Source of the DNA: Dama dama
Lineage: Eukaryota; Chordata; Mammalia; Artiodactyla; Cervidae
Assembly: GCF_033118175.1 (NCBI RefSeq)
Contig: NC_083691.1
Location: forward strand, 15,473,001-15,537,000
Reading direction: 5' to 3'
Length of the DNA: 64,000 bases
Shown: piece by piece, positions 46,410 through 57,299 of the stretch
How the letters are laid out: each line of letters begins with the position of its first letter
How positions within the stretch are numbered: position 1 is the stretch's first letter
Notes under the pieces: model-generated
Database searches by the model: none
What the model was told of the DNA's origin: nothing
The model's input: the letters and a program-made list of their open reading frames with translations, nothing else
Made by a program: the position numbers and the translations under genes

Positions 46410-46450
46410 ATAGTTATCTATCTATCTATATGTATATATATGCACACACA
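46410..46450 (+). repeat. Short TATC/TA/CA repeat
   Basis: tatctatctatctatatg followed by TA and CA dinucleotides. It sits directly before the truncated 5' end of the next BovB. Confidence 0.8.
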
Positions 46451-46452
46451 TA

Positions 46453-47485
46453 ATACCAGACCACCTGACCCACCTCTTGAGAAACCTGTATGCAGGTCAG
46501 GAAGCAGCAGTTAGAACTGGACAGGGAGCAACAGACTGGTTCCAAATAGGAAAAAGGAGTACGCCAAGGCTGTATATTGTCACCCTGCTTATTTAACTTA
46601 ATGCAGAGTACATCATGAGAAACGCTGGGCTGGAAGATGCACAAGCTGGAATCAAGATTGCAGGGAGAAATATCAATAACCTCAGATATGCAGATGACAC
46701 CACCCTTATGGCAGAAAGTGAAGAGGAACTAAAGAGCCTCTTGATGAAAGTGAAAGAGGAGAGTGAAAAAGTTGGCTTGAAGCTCAACATTCAGAAAACT
46801 AAGATCATGGCATCTGGTCCCATCACTTGATGGGAAATAGATGGGGAAACAATGGAAACAGTGTCAGACTTTATTTTTCTGGGCTCCAGAATCACTGCAG
46901 ATGGTGATTGCAGCCATGAAATTAAAAGACGCTTATTCTTTGGAAGGAAAGTTATGACCAACCTGGAGAGCATATTAAAAAGTAGAGACATTACTTTCCC
47001 AACAAAGGTCCATCTAGTCAAGGCTATGGTTTTTCCATTGGTCATGTATGTATGTGAGAGTTGGACTATGAAGAAAGCTGAGTGCCAAAAAATTGATACT
47101 TTTGAATTGTGGTGTTGGAGAAGACTCTTGAGAACCCCTTGGACTGCAAGGGGATCCAACCAGCCCATCCAACCAGTCCATTCTAAAGGAGATCAGTCCT
47201 GGTGTTCATTGGAAGGACTGATGCTGAAGCTGAAACTCCAATACTTTGGCCACATCATGCGAAGAGTTGACTCATTGGAAAAGACCCTGATGCTGGGAAG
47301 GATTGGGGGCAGAAGGAGAAGGGGATGACAGAGGATGAGATGGCTGCATGGCATCACCGACTCGATGCACATGAGTTTGAGTGAACTCCGGAAGTTTGTG
47401 ATGGACAGGGAGGCCTGGCGTGTTGCGACTCATGGGGTTGCAAAGAGTCGGACACGACTGAGCAACTGAACTGAACTGAACTGAA
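46453..47485 (+). mobile_element. BovB LINE, reverse transcriptase C-terminal half and 3' end
   Basis: Sense copy starting in the RT domain (accagaccacctgacccac). A frame from 46615 keeps YADD (46687-46698) and the following helix region until a stop near 46828 where other copies read Ser. A second frame (46852-47328) carries the C-terminal region through CESWTMKKAE and WCWRRLLR. An internal tandem of ccaaccagYcca occurs near 47156-47179. It ends in actgaactgaactgaactga. No endonuclease domain, so inactive. Confidence 0.94.
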
Positions 47486-47803
47486 TATCTTCATTTCAGG
47501 GAAACATCTTACTTGGTACCAAAGTTCATAATTTGTCAACTATAGCTGACACAAATACACCTAGCAAAATTTGACTACTTATGTTAACATCAGGAAGAAC
47601 CAACCATCTGGTAAATTTTGCTCCCCCGTAAACTGATGAGATCAAGAGAAAACCACATGCAGATTTCATTACCAAGCGCAATGTCTTTATTGCCCTTGGA
47701 CAAGGGAAATTTCACATAAATTACTTAGGACCCTTCATTGCATACTTGGGAACATACCACATATCTCTTTTTGAGTATTATAGCATTTCAGAAATATAAG
47801 GCC

Positions 47804-48010
47804 ATGGATTTACATGTTTTCCCCATCCCGATCCCCCCTCCCACCTCCCTCTCCACCCGATTCCTCTGGGTCTTCCCAGTGCACCAGGCCTGAGCACTTG
47901 TCTCATGCAAATCCATGGCTGATTCATGTCAGTGTATGACAAAAACCACTACAATATTGTAAAGTAATTAGCCTCCAACTAATAAAAATAAATGAAGAAA
48001 AAAAAAAAAA
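47804..48010 (+). mobile_element. Small L1 insertion with inverted 5' part (twin priming)
   Basis: Bounded by a perfect 14-base target duplication, agaaatataaggcc (47790-47803 and 48011-48024). The right half (about 47909-48010) is the sense L1 3' end (atggctgattcatgtcagtg, caatattgtaaagtaattag) with an A tail. The left half (47804-47908) is antisense L1 3' UTR. Its outer edge, atggattt, is the complement of aaatccat at the start of the sense half, so the two pieces are adjacent in L1 with one flipped. Confidence 0.88.
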
Positions 48011-48024
48011 AGAAATATAAGGCC

Positions 48025-48734
48025 TGTCCATGTCATCTGTCTTGAAAAAATTGTTTAATGGAAAACTGGGATAATCACCTCTAATGTAACTCCACAAATT
48101 TAAAAGGTAGGTTTGGGGGCAAATTCCACTGCAGTACTTAAAATAATCTGCCTGTTATTATGATTTGAGCAATCTCACAGGCCTGCTCACATGATGAGAT
48201 TTCAAGTCAAGGTAATCATCCTCACCATAAGAAACAATTACAGCCTTGAAAAACAGATCACAGAGGGTCCTCGTTCACTGGGGGAGGCTGTCTCAGCTCT
48301 CAGAGGCCATCAGCGCGACAGGTGGGCAAAGTGCCCCTTTCCAGGGTCTATTCCCAATTCTAGAATGTGTTCACAGGGAGATTTTCTTTACATCTGAAGT
48401 CAGAGAGAGCAGAATGTTGGTAAGGGCTGATGGCCATGTTCTCCCTTTAGTCACGGCAAAAGTCTGTTTTCAGGGAAGGAAACTGGGCTGCAGATCAGAA
48501 GTAAGTACTACATGAGGGTGGTGGGAGGCACCTGGATCCGGGCAGGAGGAAGCGCTGTGTGTTGAGTTGAGCCCAAGAGTCAGTGAGGGGCTCCGTCATT
48601 CTATCTGCAAGGTGTGGCCTCAGGTTCCGTGTCTATAGCAACCCTTCTGCAGGCAGCCACCTGCTGCAGTAGCTGATTTTTCCCACTAGCAGTGCCCAGA
48701 ACTTCTCCAACAAGCCCTGCAGAGTGAGCGCGCA
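48025..48734. other. Single-copy-like DNA, nothing assigned
   Basis: I see no gene or known repeat. The overlapping frames at 48191-48397 and 48246-48515 have no recognisable domain. Confidence 0.45.
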
Positions 48735-48826
48735 TGTGATGTGTGTGCTCCTGAGTGTGTGTGTCCTGTGCAATGAGTGTAATGTGTGTGCCTCTGTGTC
48801 TGTGTGTGTGTGTAAAGAGAGAGAGG
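48735..48826 (+). repeat. Degenerate TG repeat with terminal GA run
   Basis: Interrupted gtgtgt runs ending in agagagagag. Confidence 0.85.
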
Positions 48827-49269
48827 GCATGAAGGTGACCTTACACAAGACCTTCCTGGACACCAAGTGTCCCGTCCAAGGAGAGGCCAACCCAGGACCT
48901 TTCTCCTTGGAGGAACAGCCTCCTCATTGTTAAGATGCTTGCCAAACTGTAGTGGGAAATGTTCTCAAGAATGAGTTCAAGTCCCCTCCTGAGTCAAAGG
49001 GCAGAAGGCTGAGCCTAATAACAGGTGCAGAGTGTCCATCCCGTGGGCAGCAAAGTCAGGAGCAGAGGCGCTGGGCAGCTGGGTGGGTGGCAGATGCTCC
49101 TGGGATGAAGAGTGGATGGTAGGACCTGCCAGGGGACGTCCTGACACAGACATGGTGCTGGGCATCCCGGTGCTCTGGACTGTCTGTGCCATCTGCCCCG
49201 TGGTCCTCAGGACTCCTGCAAAAGCCCTGCCAACCAAGAGCTGGACAATAGCATCGTATAATGGCAGTC
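48827..49269. other. Single-copy-like DNA, nothing assigned
   Basis: I see no gene or known repeat. Several overlapping frames on both strands reflect moderate GC content only. Confidence 0.45.
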
Positions 49270-49282
49270 TTTCCTACGTTTT

Positions 49283-49590
49283 TGGACTTCGCTGAGAGCT
49301 GAGTTGGTAAATAATCTGCCTGCAATACAGGAGACCCCGGTTTGATTCCTGGGTGAGAAGGATCTGCTGGTGAAGGGACAGACTACCCACTCCAGTATTC
49401 TTGGGCTTTCCTTGTGGCTCAACTCAAAGAATCCAGCTGCAATGTGGGAGACCTGGGTTCGATCCCTGGGTTGGGAAGATCCCCTGGAGAAGGGAAATGT
49501 TACCCATTCCAGTATTCTGGCCTGGAAAATTCCATGGACTACAGTCACAAAGAATTGGACACAATTGAGCAACTTTCACTTTCATTCACT
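49283..49590 (+). mobile_element. Bov-A2 dimeric SINE with target-site duplication
   Basis: Two Bov-A units in tandem on the plus strand (ctgagagctgagttggtaaa onward, then ggctttccttgtggctcaac onward), with the tail gcaactttcactttcattc. Flanked by tttcctacgtttt (49270-49282) and tttcctacatttt (49591-49603), 12 of 13 bases alike. Confidence 0.92.
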
Positions 49591-49619
49591 TTTCCTACAT
49601 TTTCAGGAAAAGTTAAGGG

Positions 49620-49646
49620 TTTTTTTTGTTTTTTTTTTTTTTTTTT
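49620..49646 (+). repeat. Poly-T run
   Basis: Eight T, one G, then eighteen T. Confidence 0.9.
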
Positions 49647-50011
49647 ATAAAGAGTTGAAAACTTTTCTGCTTCCCCAGGCACAGTACTGCTTACACTGCA
49701 CGGGGGTGTGTCCAATTTCCTGTGGAAAACAGATCCAGCCATAACAGATCAAACTTCCAGTGCTGAGAGGGGTGCCATGGGAAGGGGGCACCAGCAGGGT
49801 CTCCGGGGTGTGGAGTCCGATCTTTGTGAAAGCTCACTGGTATGTGGAGGGGTATGTGTGCTTTTCTCTAATGCATGTTCTACTGAACTAAAAGTTAAGC
49901 CCAACTCTGCTGCTACATAAACCCTGACATTCACCGAAGTATTCTGCCATGTGGACAATGCAAACCCAGCCCTTGATCATGACTTCTCAGGGAAACTCTG
50001 TAACAAAAGAT
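49647..50011. other. Single-copy-like DNA, nothing assigned
   Basis: I see no gene, known repeat or RNA. Confidence 0.5.
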
Positions 50012-50182
50012 TATCTACTACGGTTTATCACAGGATATTGAATACAGTTCCCCATGCTGTACAGTAGGACCTTATAGTTTACTCATTCTATGTGCAATTA
50101 TATATGTATAACTGAGTCATGCTGTAAGCAGAAATTAACCAAACTATAAACTAACTATACTTCAATAAAAATTAATATCAAA
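50012..50182 (+). mobile_element. L1 3' end with inverted 5' part (probable twin priming)
   Basis: 50012-50096 reads as antisense L1 3' UTR (acggtttatcacaggatatt, cccatgctgtacagtaggac). 50097-50182 reads as the adjoining sense 3' end (tatgtataactgagtcatgc, ctatacttcaataaaaatta), including an AATAAA signal. In the L1 family as I know it these two pieces are nearly contiguous. No clear target duplication or long A tail remains, so it is older than the copy at 47804. Confidence 0.65.
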
Positions 50183-50977
50183 AATTTAATTTCTTGATCT
50201 CATTTGTCATGAGTTGACATAATTTGGAGTAAAGACAATTTAATTTTAAAAATTTTAAATTAATTTAAAAAGGCAATCTGTTCTTAAGACAAGAACATAG
50301 TCTAATACATCTCAGAAATGTTTTCAATAAGTATCAAAATGGGGCTTTACCTAAACCTGAATTCATCAAGAATATTTCAAGAAATATAAAAGAAAAAACT
50401 CTAATATCAAAATATTTAATTAATTGAGATTTTAGTCAACACAGAACATGATAGGGGTCTTTGTTTGGTCTTGAAGTTCTAAAATGCAAGCTCCAATGCT
50501 TTTATTTATTTTATGAAGAGAGAATTGAAGTGTTATCTGGGGTGAATTTTATAAAACAATATTGCCAAAAACAACACAGAAATTATGACTAGAGACCAAC
50601 GACAAAAGCCTAAAATACTGCATCTTGCTCTCTGATTGATCATTTATCAGTAGTACTATTTAAAATAAACCAGTTTATTTTAAACTCTAGGAAATAGGGA
50701 GAAAACACCCCAAGTATAATCACACAGGGAGTGAAAGATCCGTCTTAGCTACAAACAGACAAAATTTTTTAAAAAGTATCATTTGTGGTTTTATAAATTC
50801 AAGATCATTTTAATATTGATACTTAGGAGTTATTTAATTTCTTTGAGCAAATCAAACTTTGGCAAGAACAAGCAATGTAAATAAAGTTTATTATAAAATA
50901 TAATATTTTATAGCAATGTTTCTTAAGCCCTTTCATTGATAATGATATGTATTATATAATACATAAGTATGCATATC
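50183..50977. other. AT-rich DNA, nothing assigned
   Basis: Very AT-rich, with short palindromic aaattttaaatt stretches near 50240-50270. No gene or known repeat. Confidence 0.45.
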
Positions 50978-51193
50978 TGATAAGTCTCTTCAGTCATGTC
51001 TGACTCTTCATGACCCCATGGACTGCAGCTCACCAGGCTCCTCTGTCCATGGGATTCTCCAGGCAAGAATACTGGAGTGGGTTGCCATTTCCTCCTCCAG
51101 GGGATCTTCCTGATCCAGGGATCAAATCCATATCTCCTGCGGTTCCTGCATTGACAGGTGGATTCTTCACCACTGAGCCACTGGGGAAGCCCA
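50978..51193 (-). mobile_element. Bov-tA SINE
   Basis: Full-length minus-strand copy from gtctcttcagtcatgtctga to ccactggggaagccc. A 12-base insertion (cggttcctgcat region) lies in the head. It is flanked by AT-rich DNA. Confidence 0.92.
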
Positions 51194-51832
51194 TAATTTA
51201 TGTACATATATTTATATATGTATATTTTTAATATACATATTTTAATGGCATCTTTGTAGTGTTCAGAAAGGAAGAGTCCTCTTGTGTGCAGTTTCTCTTT
51301 CTCTTTTCTATCTCCTTATTATTTATTTATGTATTCACTCATTCTTTCACTAATTTTTCAGGTGTAGAGAAACTTGCCATCTAGTTTTTTATAAAAATAT
51401 AGTCATTGAGGCCTATAGTCATATAGACCTTATTCTGCCTGCCCAGAAGATCTAAACCATACTAAGAACAGGAAAAAGTCCGTAAGATGTCAGTTGGGAT
51501 TCGTAGACTGACATTTCACGAGACCTCTCCCCTCCATATCACTGGGGTCCATGGTCTCTGACACGCAGAGAGTTGGATCTGACGATTTTGCTTCTTGTGC
51601 TACTTTCTGAACACTCACGAGCTGTTAAATAAAATTGAAGATTGCCACGAGAAGAAGAAGCTTTAAGTTACCCTCGTCACCAAGGCAGACAACATCAGAG
51701 AAGTTGCCATAGTTTGTGAAGTAGATTGATTAGTCCAGTACACACAACTCAAGATTTGGTGTCAATCAGGGATCTGGTTGCTCACCCAGCAAATCCGACC
51801 ACTCCAAAATGCATTTATTGCTCTCTAAAAGG
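51194..51832. other. AT-rich to mixed DNA, nothing assigned
   Basis: TA-rich to 51240, then mixed composition. I see no gene or known repeat. Confidence 0.45.
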
Positions 51833-51948
51833 CATGAGTTTGAGTAAACTCCGGGAGTTTGTAATGGACAGGGAGGCCTGGAGTGCTGCGATTCATGGGG
51901 TTGCAAAGAGTCGGACATGACTGAGTGACTGAACTGAACTGAACTGAA
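51833..51948 (+). mobile_element. BovB LINE, extreme 3' end
   Basis: Only the last 115 bases of BovB in sense (catgagtttgagtaaactcc to actgaactgaactgaac). Very short 5'-truncated insertion. Confidence 0.9.
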
Positions 51949-52296
51949 AGGGTCCTCCTCAGCTTAAAGCCAAGGTCCAACCTGGCTCTGCTAGCCACTA
52001 GCAGAGTGAGACATAGAGTCGTTGGCTCTAACCATGAAAGTCAGCAAACCTGGGACAAGGAGGAGATGGGAGGGTGGGCCTCCTGCCCAATTTGCTGGGA
52101 CTTTTGCTATGTAGTTGTTCCGTGGCTTCTGTTTATAGATCAAGGAAGGAGACTCTTTCTTAGCTCTGGAAGCAGCTTGTAAGAAAAGGTACTGCCCAGG
52201 AGCATTTAATACTTCATGTTACCCCAATATCTCTTTAATTATTAAAAAAAAAAAAATGTTTGGGAAAACAGAGTAAAGTTTCTCTCATCCATTATT

Positions 52297-52327
<31 letters not shown>

Positions 52328-52876
52328 GCTCTTATTAAGGCCACTGAATTAAAGGGAAGAGGTTAACCAAAAATAAAATAACCTTCAAATGATGGCAAAA
52401 TGATCAGAAAGTGAGATATACATTCACCTCATTTCTGAAAGAGGATACAACTGCAGTCAAGTTTATCAAAGGCTTCATTTTTCAAAGGAAACCAAATTTG
52501 AGATAAGCCACAGAAGATTAGAAAATAGAGCAAAATTGTGGTGAAAAATCTGGTATTCATTTCATTTAGCGAAAGTTCATTTTTTTTTTTCCAAAAAGGA
52601 AAATTAAAGGGAGTGAAAGAAAAAGAAGCTTCTAACAATTGTCTCTGGGTACTGAACTGCCATTTGAATAACAGAAGCTATATTTGCATAAGCTAAGCAT
52701 GAGCAGTTATACAAAAGACCCAGGCTTCTTATAGCTTTGGAAGAAGGGGTTACAGAAATATAAAAGTGATTTAAAAAGTGCCTTTTACATAATCCAATAA
52801 AGGCAAACATGATTTAAACCAACTAATAAGCACCTGGAAATTGATCTAAAATTAAATTTTAGAAACTCTTGGTTTG
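51949..52876. other. DNA with two long A runs, nothing else assigned
   Basis: A runs at about 52244-52256 and 52303-52327 (25 A). They could be tails of unrecognised retrocopies, but I cannot identify a body upstream. The minus frames at 52429-52638 and 52604-52810 have no recognisable domain. Confidence 0.4.
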
Positions 52877-53474
52877 TTGTCGCTGTTCAGTCACTAGGTC
52901 GTGTCTGACTCCTTGCAACCCCATGCATTGCAGCACGCCAGGCTTCCCTGTCCTTCACTATCTCCCAGCGTTTGTTCAAACCCATATCCATTGAGTTGGT
53001 AATGCCATCCAATCAGGGTCTTTTCCAACAAATCGGCTCTCTGAAACAACTGGACAAAGTATTGAAGCTTTAGCTTCAGCATCAGACCTTATAATGAATA
53101 TTCAGGACTGGTTTCCTTTAGGATGGACTGGTTGGATCTCCTTGCAGTCCAAAGGACTCTCAAGAGTCTTCTCCAACACCACAGTTCAAAGGCATCAATT
53201 CTTTGGCACTCAGCCATCCTCATGGTCCAATTCTCACATCCGTACGTGACTACTGGAAATCCCATACCTTTGACCACACGGACCTCTGTTGGCAAAGTGA
53301 TCTCTCTGCTTTTTCATACACTGTTTAGGTTTGTCATAGCTTGCCTTCCAAGGAGCAAGCATCTTTCAATTTCATGGCTGCAGTCACCGTCCGCAGTGAT
53401 TTGGGATCCCAAGAAAGTAAAATCTGTCACTGTTTTCACTTTTTTTCCACCTATTTGCCATGAACAGATGGGAA
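52877..53474 (-). mobile_element. BovB LINE, 3' portion with internal deletion
   Basis: Antisense BovB from the terminus (gctgttcagtcactaggtcg) to the ctatttgccatgaacagatg segment. About 55 bases that other copies carry between gccatccaa and tcagggtcttttcc are deleted near 53014. Truncated and frame-broken. Confidence 0.92.
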
Positions 53475-54829
53475 CCCCTCTAAAGTATGATAGATATAAT
53501 ATCTTTTTCTCTCCCAGGATTCCTGTTTCTCCTTTCAAAATCTAGTTTCCATGGTTGACTCCTTCCCACCTTTCCAGCCCTTGCTGGGAACACCATATCT
53601 GAACCCAAGGACACGGTTGAACTTCTTTTCCATTTCTCCTCTGTGCCGCTTGGAAATAACAAGGTGTGACCTGTCATCATGTCCAACTCCACCGCTCAGG
53701 ATTGCTGTCACAACTCAGTTGGATGGCCGGTGCTTCCATAAAAAAGATGCTCTACTTCTGTGGATTCATTTCTCTCTGTAAAGCTTTTCCCTGACCTTTC
53801 ACTGAAGTCCCCTTGCAGAATAGTAAGAGTCGGTACTTAAGCACGCAGATCTATGAATTAGTTCTGTGCATCAGTGGGGCTAGACTGTATCCTCTACCAT
53901 CCAAGTAAGCAAAAACTCAGTAAGTTTTGTAATAGAGGTGCAAGCAAAAGGAAATACATGATGTATTCTGACTATAGGGAACAAAATAGTCATTATGGTA
54001 GAAATGCCATTTACCCTGAAGCTTGAAGCAGAGGAATTTATGATGGGCAGGAAATGATACTACATTCTGTGCTGAGAACACAGCTTAAAAATAAAAACAA
54101 AACACAGAGACCTGAAAGCAGCTGCCGGGCTTGGAAAATTAGCAAGTCATCTACTCTGGCTAAAATGTAACAGGTACAACTGGAGATGCTGGAAATACAG
54201 GGGCAAGCAGATTTCAGAGTTTCTCTTGCCATGATAAGCAGTCTGAAGCTTCTTCTGGAAAGTGAACTGGTAACATGCTGTAAGCTGGGCCAAATTACTC
54301 TGCTGTGTTTTGCATGATACTAATTGACTTCGATATAGCTCTTTGCACATGGAGGGAGACGTACACGATCAGTCGATCTGGGACAGCCCTGCAGACTTGA
54401 GGACAACCTCGGGCTAATGAGTGCTCCGACTGCAAAGTCTGCAGTCAGTGAGCTCTCCGCTGTGCCATTCCATCATGAGAGTGCCTTACCATGGCATTTT
54501 GGGGTTTATGTTCAATTCTGGAAACATTTTTTTTTTTTTTTAACTCAGCAGTGGATTGACCGATATGGTGCAAATCATAGTGCTGGCATGCTGCAAAGAA
54601 ACAGTGGAGGAATAGCCTGCTAGGTGTGAAAATGTATGTTTAAAAATAACTCAAGTTCCCCTCAAGGAAATAACCAAGTCAAATGAAGGTGGAGAGACTG
54701 CTTAGCGGGAACACAGGGAAATCATTTGACACCACGCAAGGCTTCATAAACCCCTCTGCATTGTCCCTGCTCAAATGTGCAGGAGAGTTAGTCCCAACCA
54801 GCCACTGCCATGCTCTTTACCACGAACCG
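53475..54829. other. Single-copy-like DNA, nothing assigned
   Basis: Contains a T run near 54529-54541. The frames at 53551-53781 (plus), 54038-54232 and 54147-54350 (minus) have no recognisable domain. Confidence 0.4.
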
Positions 54830-55405
54830 AATGCTGGTGTCCCCTCAAAATTTGCATATTGCAGCCTACTTCCCCAGAGTGATGGGGTGTAGAAGTGAGG
54901 CCTCTGGCAGGTGCTTAGGTCATGAGGGTAGAGCCTTCATGCATGGGATCTCTGTCCTCATAAGAAGAGATCTCAGATCGTGCTCTCTTTTTCTGCTCTT
55001 CACCCTCTGAGGACACAGCAAGGAGACGGTCACTTGCAAAGGAGGAGGCAGGTCCTCATCAGACAAGGAATTTGCTGGCATCTTGACATGCTTCCCAGCC
55101 TCCAGGACTGTGAGAAATCAGTGTTTACTATATACACCATGTAGGCTGTGGTACTCTGTAATAGCAGCCAGAACAGCTGAAGTGAAAAGTGAAAAAGTCA
55201 AAGTCGCTCAGTAGTGTCTGACTCTTTGCAACCCCATGGACTATATAGTTCATGGAATTCTCCAGGCCTGAATTGAATACTGGAGGGGGTAGCCTTTTCC
55301 TTCTCCAGGGGATCTTCCCAACCCAGAGATTGAACCCAGGTCTCCCACATTGCAGGCAGATCTTTACCAGCTGAGCCATAAGGGAAGCCCCAGAACAGCT
55401 AAAGC
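54830..55405 (+). mobile_element. MaLR LTR (MLT1A-like), split near its end by a SINE
   Basis: MLT1-type wording in order: tcctcataagaagagatc, ctgaggacacagcaaggaga, gcttcccagcctccaggact, gtgagaaatcagtgtttact, gtactctgtaatagcagcc. The 3' end is duplicated by the SINE insertion at 55183-55389. Confidence 0.82.
55183..55389 (-). mobile_element. Bov-A SINE nested in the MaLR LTR, with target-site duplication
   Basis: Minus-strand Bov-A monomer (gtgaaaaagtcaaagtcgct to gagccataagggaagcc). Flanked by ccagaacagctgaag (55168-55182) and ccagaacagctaaag (55390-55404), 14 of 15 bases alike. Confidence 0.93.
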
Positions 55406-55479
55406 GGTGCCCAAACCAGCAGCATCGGAGGGTATCTGAATCATGCATTCAACATCACATGGCATGGTAGTATTTAGCA

Positions 55480-55852
55480 TTCTTCCCCTCTCCTCCTCCT
55501 TGGGACAAAGAAAAGTGTATTTCTCCACACTTTTAAGTGGCCATATGACTTGTTTGGGGCAGCAAAATGTGAGCAAAAGTGAACTGTGTCACTTCTGAAG
55601 AGAAGAATTAAGAGTCATATATGTCCACCATATTTCTGTCCCATGGATGGAAGGATCACAAGCACTTGTGTCAAGATGAAGCTTCCATTAGCCAGAGCCC
55701 TGGAGTGACTAAGATGAACAGAACCCAAATGGTGACCCACATGAAACGTGTAATGTGAGTCAGAAAAAAAAAAGTCTTATGTTGTTCTGAGTGATTAAGG
55801 ATTCAGATTGTTTGTTACTGCAGCATAATCTACCTTACCCTGACTGATACTC
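55480..55852 (+). mobile_element. Fossil LTR-like repeat (MaLR/ERVL-type), family uncertain
   Basis: The interior gtggccatatgacttgtttg and the end gttactgcagcataatctac followed by ctgactgatac follow the pattern of old mammalian LTRs whose ends read gcagcatagc and actgata. No family name can be given with confidence. Confidence 0.4.
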
Positions 55853-56984
55853 AGGGCCAGTTTTCTCTCTGGCTATGGAGTATATGGGGAAAACTTTCCA
55901 ATTCAGGGGAAATGAATGTGGAATGGAATTGACAAGTCATAAGATTATTTTGAAAGATCTTAGTGATCTATGTTTGAAGAGATTAAAATTAGAAAAAAAA
56001 GACTATGTAAAAACTAAACCAAATAAATAGAAATTGATTGTTTCTTATTGGTAAACAGTTAAGATTGAAGCCTAAAATGGATACACTGAACAGACAGAAG
56101 ACTGAAGGAAGGTGGGCAGCTTTTCTTTTATTTTAAAGTGAAGGTTGGAAAGCATATGGAAAAGGTTATCTGACGATGCAGTTGAAGGCAACAGCATAAA
56201 TGAGTTCAATAACTGCTTCGGTCTTTTTCTGGAAGGGGAAGGGATTAAAGAGCAGAGTGAAAATGCAGGCAGGCAGGATTAAACTGAAACAGAGTCCAGG
56301 ATGATGGCCCAGATGGCCTTTTCCTCCTCCTAGAACATCTAACAGAGTATTTCTGACACGCCTACATTATAAACCACAACTCAGATAGAGTGTTCTTAGC
56401 AAAGGCCCATATTCCTTTCCTGAACTTGAACATCTCACAAGGAAATCATTTTCAGATGTTTCAAAATTAGGAACATCCACAGTTAAAGGGAAGGTTTGCT
56501 TTGCTCTCTGAAATGTGTTTGATCTCTTTTACTTTATCAATTAACTGTCCGTGTTTTTCTGTTTCCTCATTGCTTGGTTAGATAATCCATACAAAGTAAA
56601 TGAACTCATGTCTGCGTTGGAGACCCACATTATGTCCTAACGATTTTCCTGACAGTCGCTCTGCCCTCGGAGCTGCTGGTACTCGATCTGTGAAGAGCAA
56701 GTGAGGAGTGTTAACCAGAAATCAGAGGTCGCGCGTCTGCAGAGTAACTCTGGAGACGGGATTCCGTACCTGCGCTTGAGGAATGTAAATACAGGTTGCT
56801 AAATGAGAGGAGCCTTTTGAATGGGGTAAACAGAAAATTCTTTCAAAAGTCATAGCTCAGTAGGTGAGTTTTTGAGGGCATGTTTCCTTTATATCCCCAT
56901 GTGCACAGGCAAGAGAATGGAATTAATATCTGAATCAACATCTGAGCCTTGACCAGGGTAACCATATACTTACATTTTTCTAAT
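55853..56984. other. Single-copy-like DNA, nothing assigned
   Basis: A-rich to mixed composition. I see no gene or known repeat. Confidence 0.45.
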
Positions 56985-57140
56985 CTTTAGTTCTCTCAGC
57001 AATCCTATGAGTCTGATGTTCCTTTTCATGGTCAGGAAATGAGGAAAGTTATTCTTAGAGAGGTGAAGTAATAGCCCTAATCCCCCCAGTAAGTTAGTGA
57101 CAGAACGGAAGTGGAATCACATTGGACTCCACAGCCAGCA
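56985..57140 (-). mobile_element. MIR SINE
   Basis: Antisense MIR: ctctcagcaatcctatgagt, ggtcaggaaatgaggaaag, agagaggtgaagtaatagcc, gtaagttagtgacagaac. These match the family's ctcacaacaaccctatgagg, agatgaggaaactgagg, agaggttaagtaacttgccc and gtaagtggcagagc. Confidence 0.72.
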
Positions 57141-57299
57141 TCCTCTCCATGGCCACATGCTCCTCTCTGGAGAAAGAGAACAAAGACCCTTTGGACATTC
57201 AGCTGAAAATCAGCACCAGTCTTGCCTGTGGGCTGCACCGAGGGAGACATGATGGCTTTGATGAAGGTGATCATTTATGTATGTATGTATAACTTGAAA

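Noticed and set aside
52303..52327. 25-base A run as evidence of a processed pseudogene
   Set aside because: No recognisable exon-like body lies upstream and no target duplication is visible.
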